A stretch of DNA of 64,000 nt from Limnomonas spitsbergensis (taxonomy: Eukaryota > Chlorophyta > Chlorophyceae > Chlamydomonadales). This document shows, piece by piece, positions 62,881 through 64,000 of the stretch. The notes beneath the pieces are model-generated. The model did no database searches. It was given only the letters and a program-made list of their open reading frames with translations, and was not told the DNA's origin. The stretch lies in NCBI GenBank assembly GCA_037349105.1, contig JAYJMM010000079.1, positions 310,001 to 374,000 of the forward strand, in the 5' to 3' direction. The position numbers and the translations under genes were made by a program. Within the stretch, counting starts at the first letter, position 1. Every line of letters begins with the position of its first letter.

Positions 62881-64000
62881 CAGTTGCTCTCCGCCCTCGA
62901 CAAGCCGGCTCCCCAACCGAATGACAACACCCTGCCTGCACGCAGAGCATCCCACCGGCACGACAGCACTCCGCCTGCATGTAGAAGCGCACCGTCCTGC
63001 CTACTGCATGCTTAGCACCCAGCCGGCATGACAGCACCCTGCCGGCAGGACTTGCGCCTGGCCATACGGATAGCACCCCGCGTGCATGCAGTAGCGCCCT
63101 ACGGGCATGACAACACCCTGCCTGCATATGGCCCCGCCGGCACAACAGCAGTACAGCACCCTGCTTGCATGCATGCACCCTACTGACATGACAAACCAGC
63201 ATGCATACAAAGGTCCCCGATATCATGTCAACACTCTGCTTACTTGCATAGCACCCTGCTTGCATGCATAGTACCCCACCGGTATGACAGCACCTTGTCT
63301 TCATACAAAGCGCCCCACATCATGACAACACCCTGCTTACTTGCACAACATCCTGCATGCATGCAGCTAGCCCTGCTGACATGACAACACCCTGCGTGCC
63401 TGAAGTTGCGGCCCACCGGCACGACCCCACTGACATGCACGCTGATGCACGCTGATGCACCACGGCCCCACCTACCTCTGGCAGAAAGACATACGGTACA
63501 CTATATGCATGCTGCCTGACTACCGACCTCATTGGCATGCACTTCCTGCAGGCAGCAGCACGGCCACACCCACTAGCATGTACCGTACAGCATACAGGCT
63601 ATAGCACTTTCACCCCCACTGACATGCACTGTATGCACATTGCAGTACCACCGCACCCACTGGGATGCACTACCTGTACGCGGCAGTACCACTACACCAA
63701 CTGGCATGTACTGCCTGTGTGCTACAGTACCGCAGCTCCCACGGACATGCACCACCTACATGGTGATGCATCGCCATACCAACTGGCATGCACTGCCAGC
63801 TTGCTGCAGTACCGCCACACCCACTGACATGCACTTTATGCCAGCAATTTCGCTATCCCGCACCCACTAGCATCCCCTTGATGCCAGAACTGACGCAGCA
63901 CCGCACCCAGCCACCCACTGGTATGCACTTTATGCCAGCACTTCCGCAGTGCCGCATCCACTGGTATGCACTTAATGCCAGCACTACGGCAGTGCTGCAC
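62881..64000. repeat. degenerate satellite, continues past the window end
   Basis: First part: poorly conserved units around CACCCTGCCTGCATGCA and GGCATGACA. Second part (about 63530 on): units of about 45 bp with CACCCACTGGCATGCACT and ATGCCAGCA. No coding signal. Confidence 0.65.

Overview
The window is eukaryotic nuclear DNA. Short genes are interrupted by GT-AG introns, there are many minisatellites, and several superfamilies of DNA and retro-transposons are nested in and beside them. Codon use, small spliced secretory-pathway genes and the retroelement type fit a TE-rich unicellular alga, probably a green lineage. The sequence alone does not allow a firmer placement. I see no tRNA, rRNA or bacterial-type operon.

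Host content is thin. Two partial paralogous genes for a GT15-like (KTR-type) glycosyltransferase lie on the minus strand. Gene 1 (178-1994) gives the signal peptide and five exons. Gene 2 (33599-35014) gives the two 3'-terminal exons. The homologous exon is bounded at the same codons and in the same phase in both.

About 42 kb is one family of giant retrotransposons, present as four copies. A (5471-12176, minus) is old and divergent. B (12177-14811, minus) is inserted in the reverse-transcriptase gene of A and is truncated. C (15332-32345, plus) is complete end to end but mutated. D (36044-53008, minus) is very recent, with one uninterrupted frame of about 4,560 codons. The combined order is Gag-like region, capsid-like region, CCHC knuckle, aspartic protease, long unrecognised middle part with further zinc knuckles, hydrophobic segment, Ty3-type RT and RNase H, DNMT3-like cytosine-5 methyltransferase, DDE integrase, PHD finger. 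Copy A carries a further methyltransferase-like domain after the PHD finger.

The unusual points are these. (i) The terminal repeats are split, in the order X1-internal-Y1-X2-Y2, as in Ngaro/PAT tyrosine-recombinase elements, although this family encodes a DDE integrase, has TG...CA ends and makes a 4-bp target duplication. (ii) The RT-RNase H block in C sits exactly between a consensus 5' splice site and a 3' splice site, and D looks like the spliced version, in frame. (iii) A perfect 23-nt complement to sequence inside X lies at the usual primer-binding position, which suggests self-priming. (iv) C lacks capsid, nucleocapsid and protease while D lacks RT and RNase H, so the two could complement each other.

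From 53 kb to the end the window is mostly tandem repeats (20 bp, about 245 bp, 66/72 bp, 72 bp and degenerate satellites), with a Harbinger-like MITE and inverted repeats. Smaller inserts elsewhere are two hAT-like MITEs with 8-bp duplications and a mariner-like MITE.
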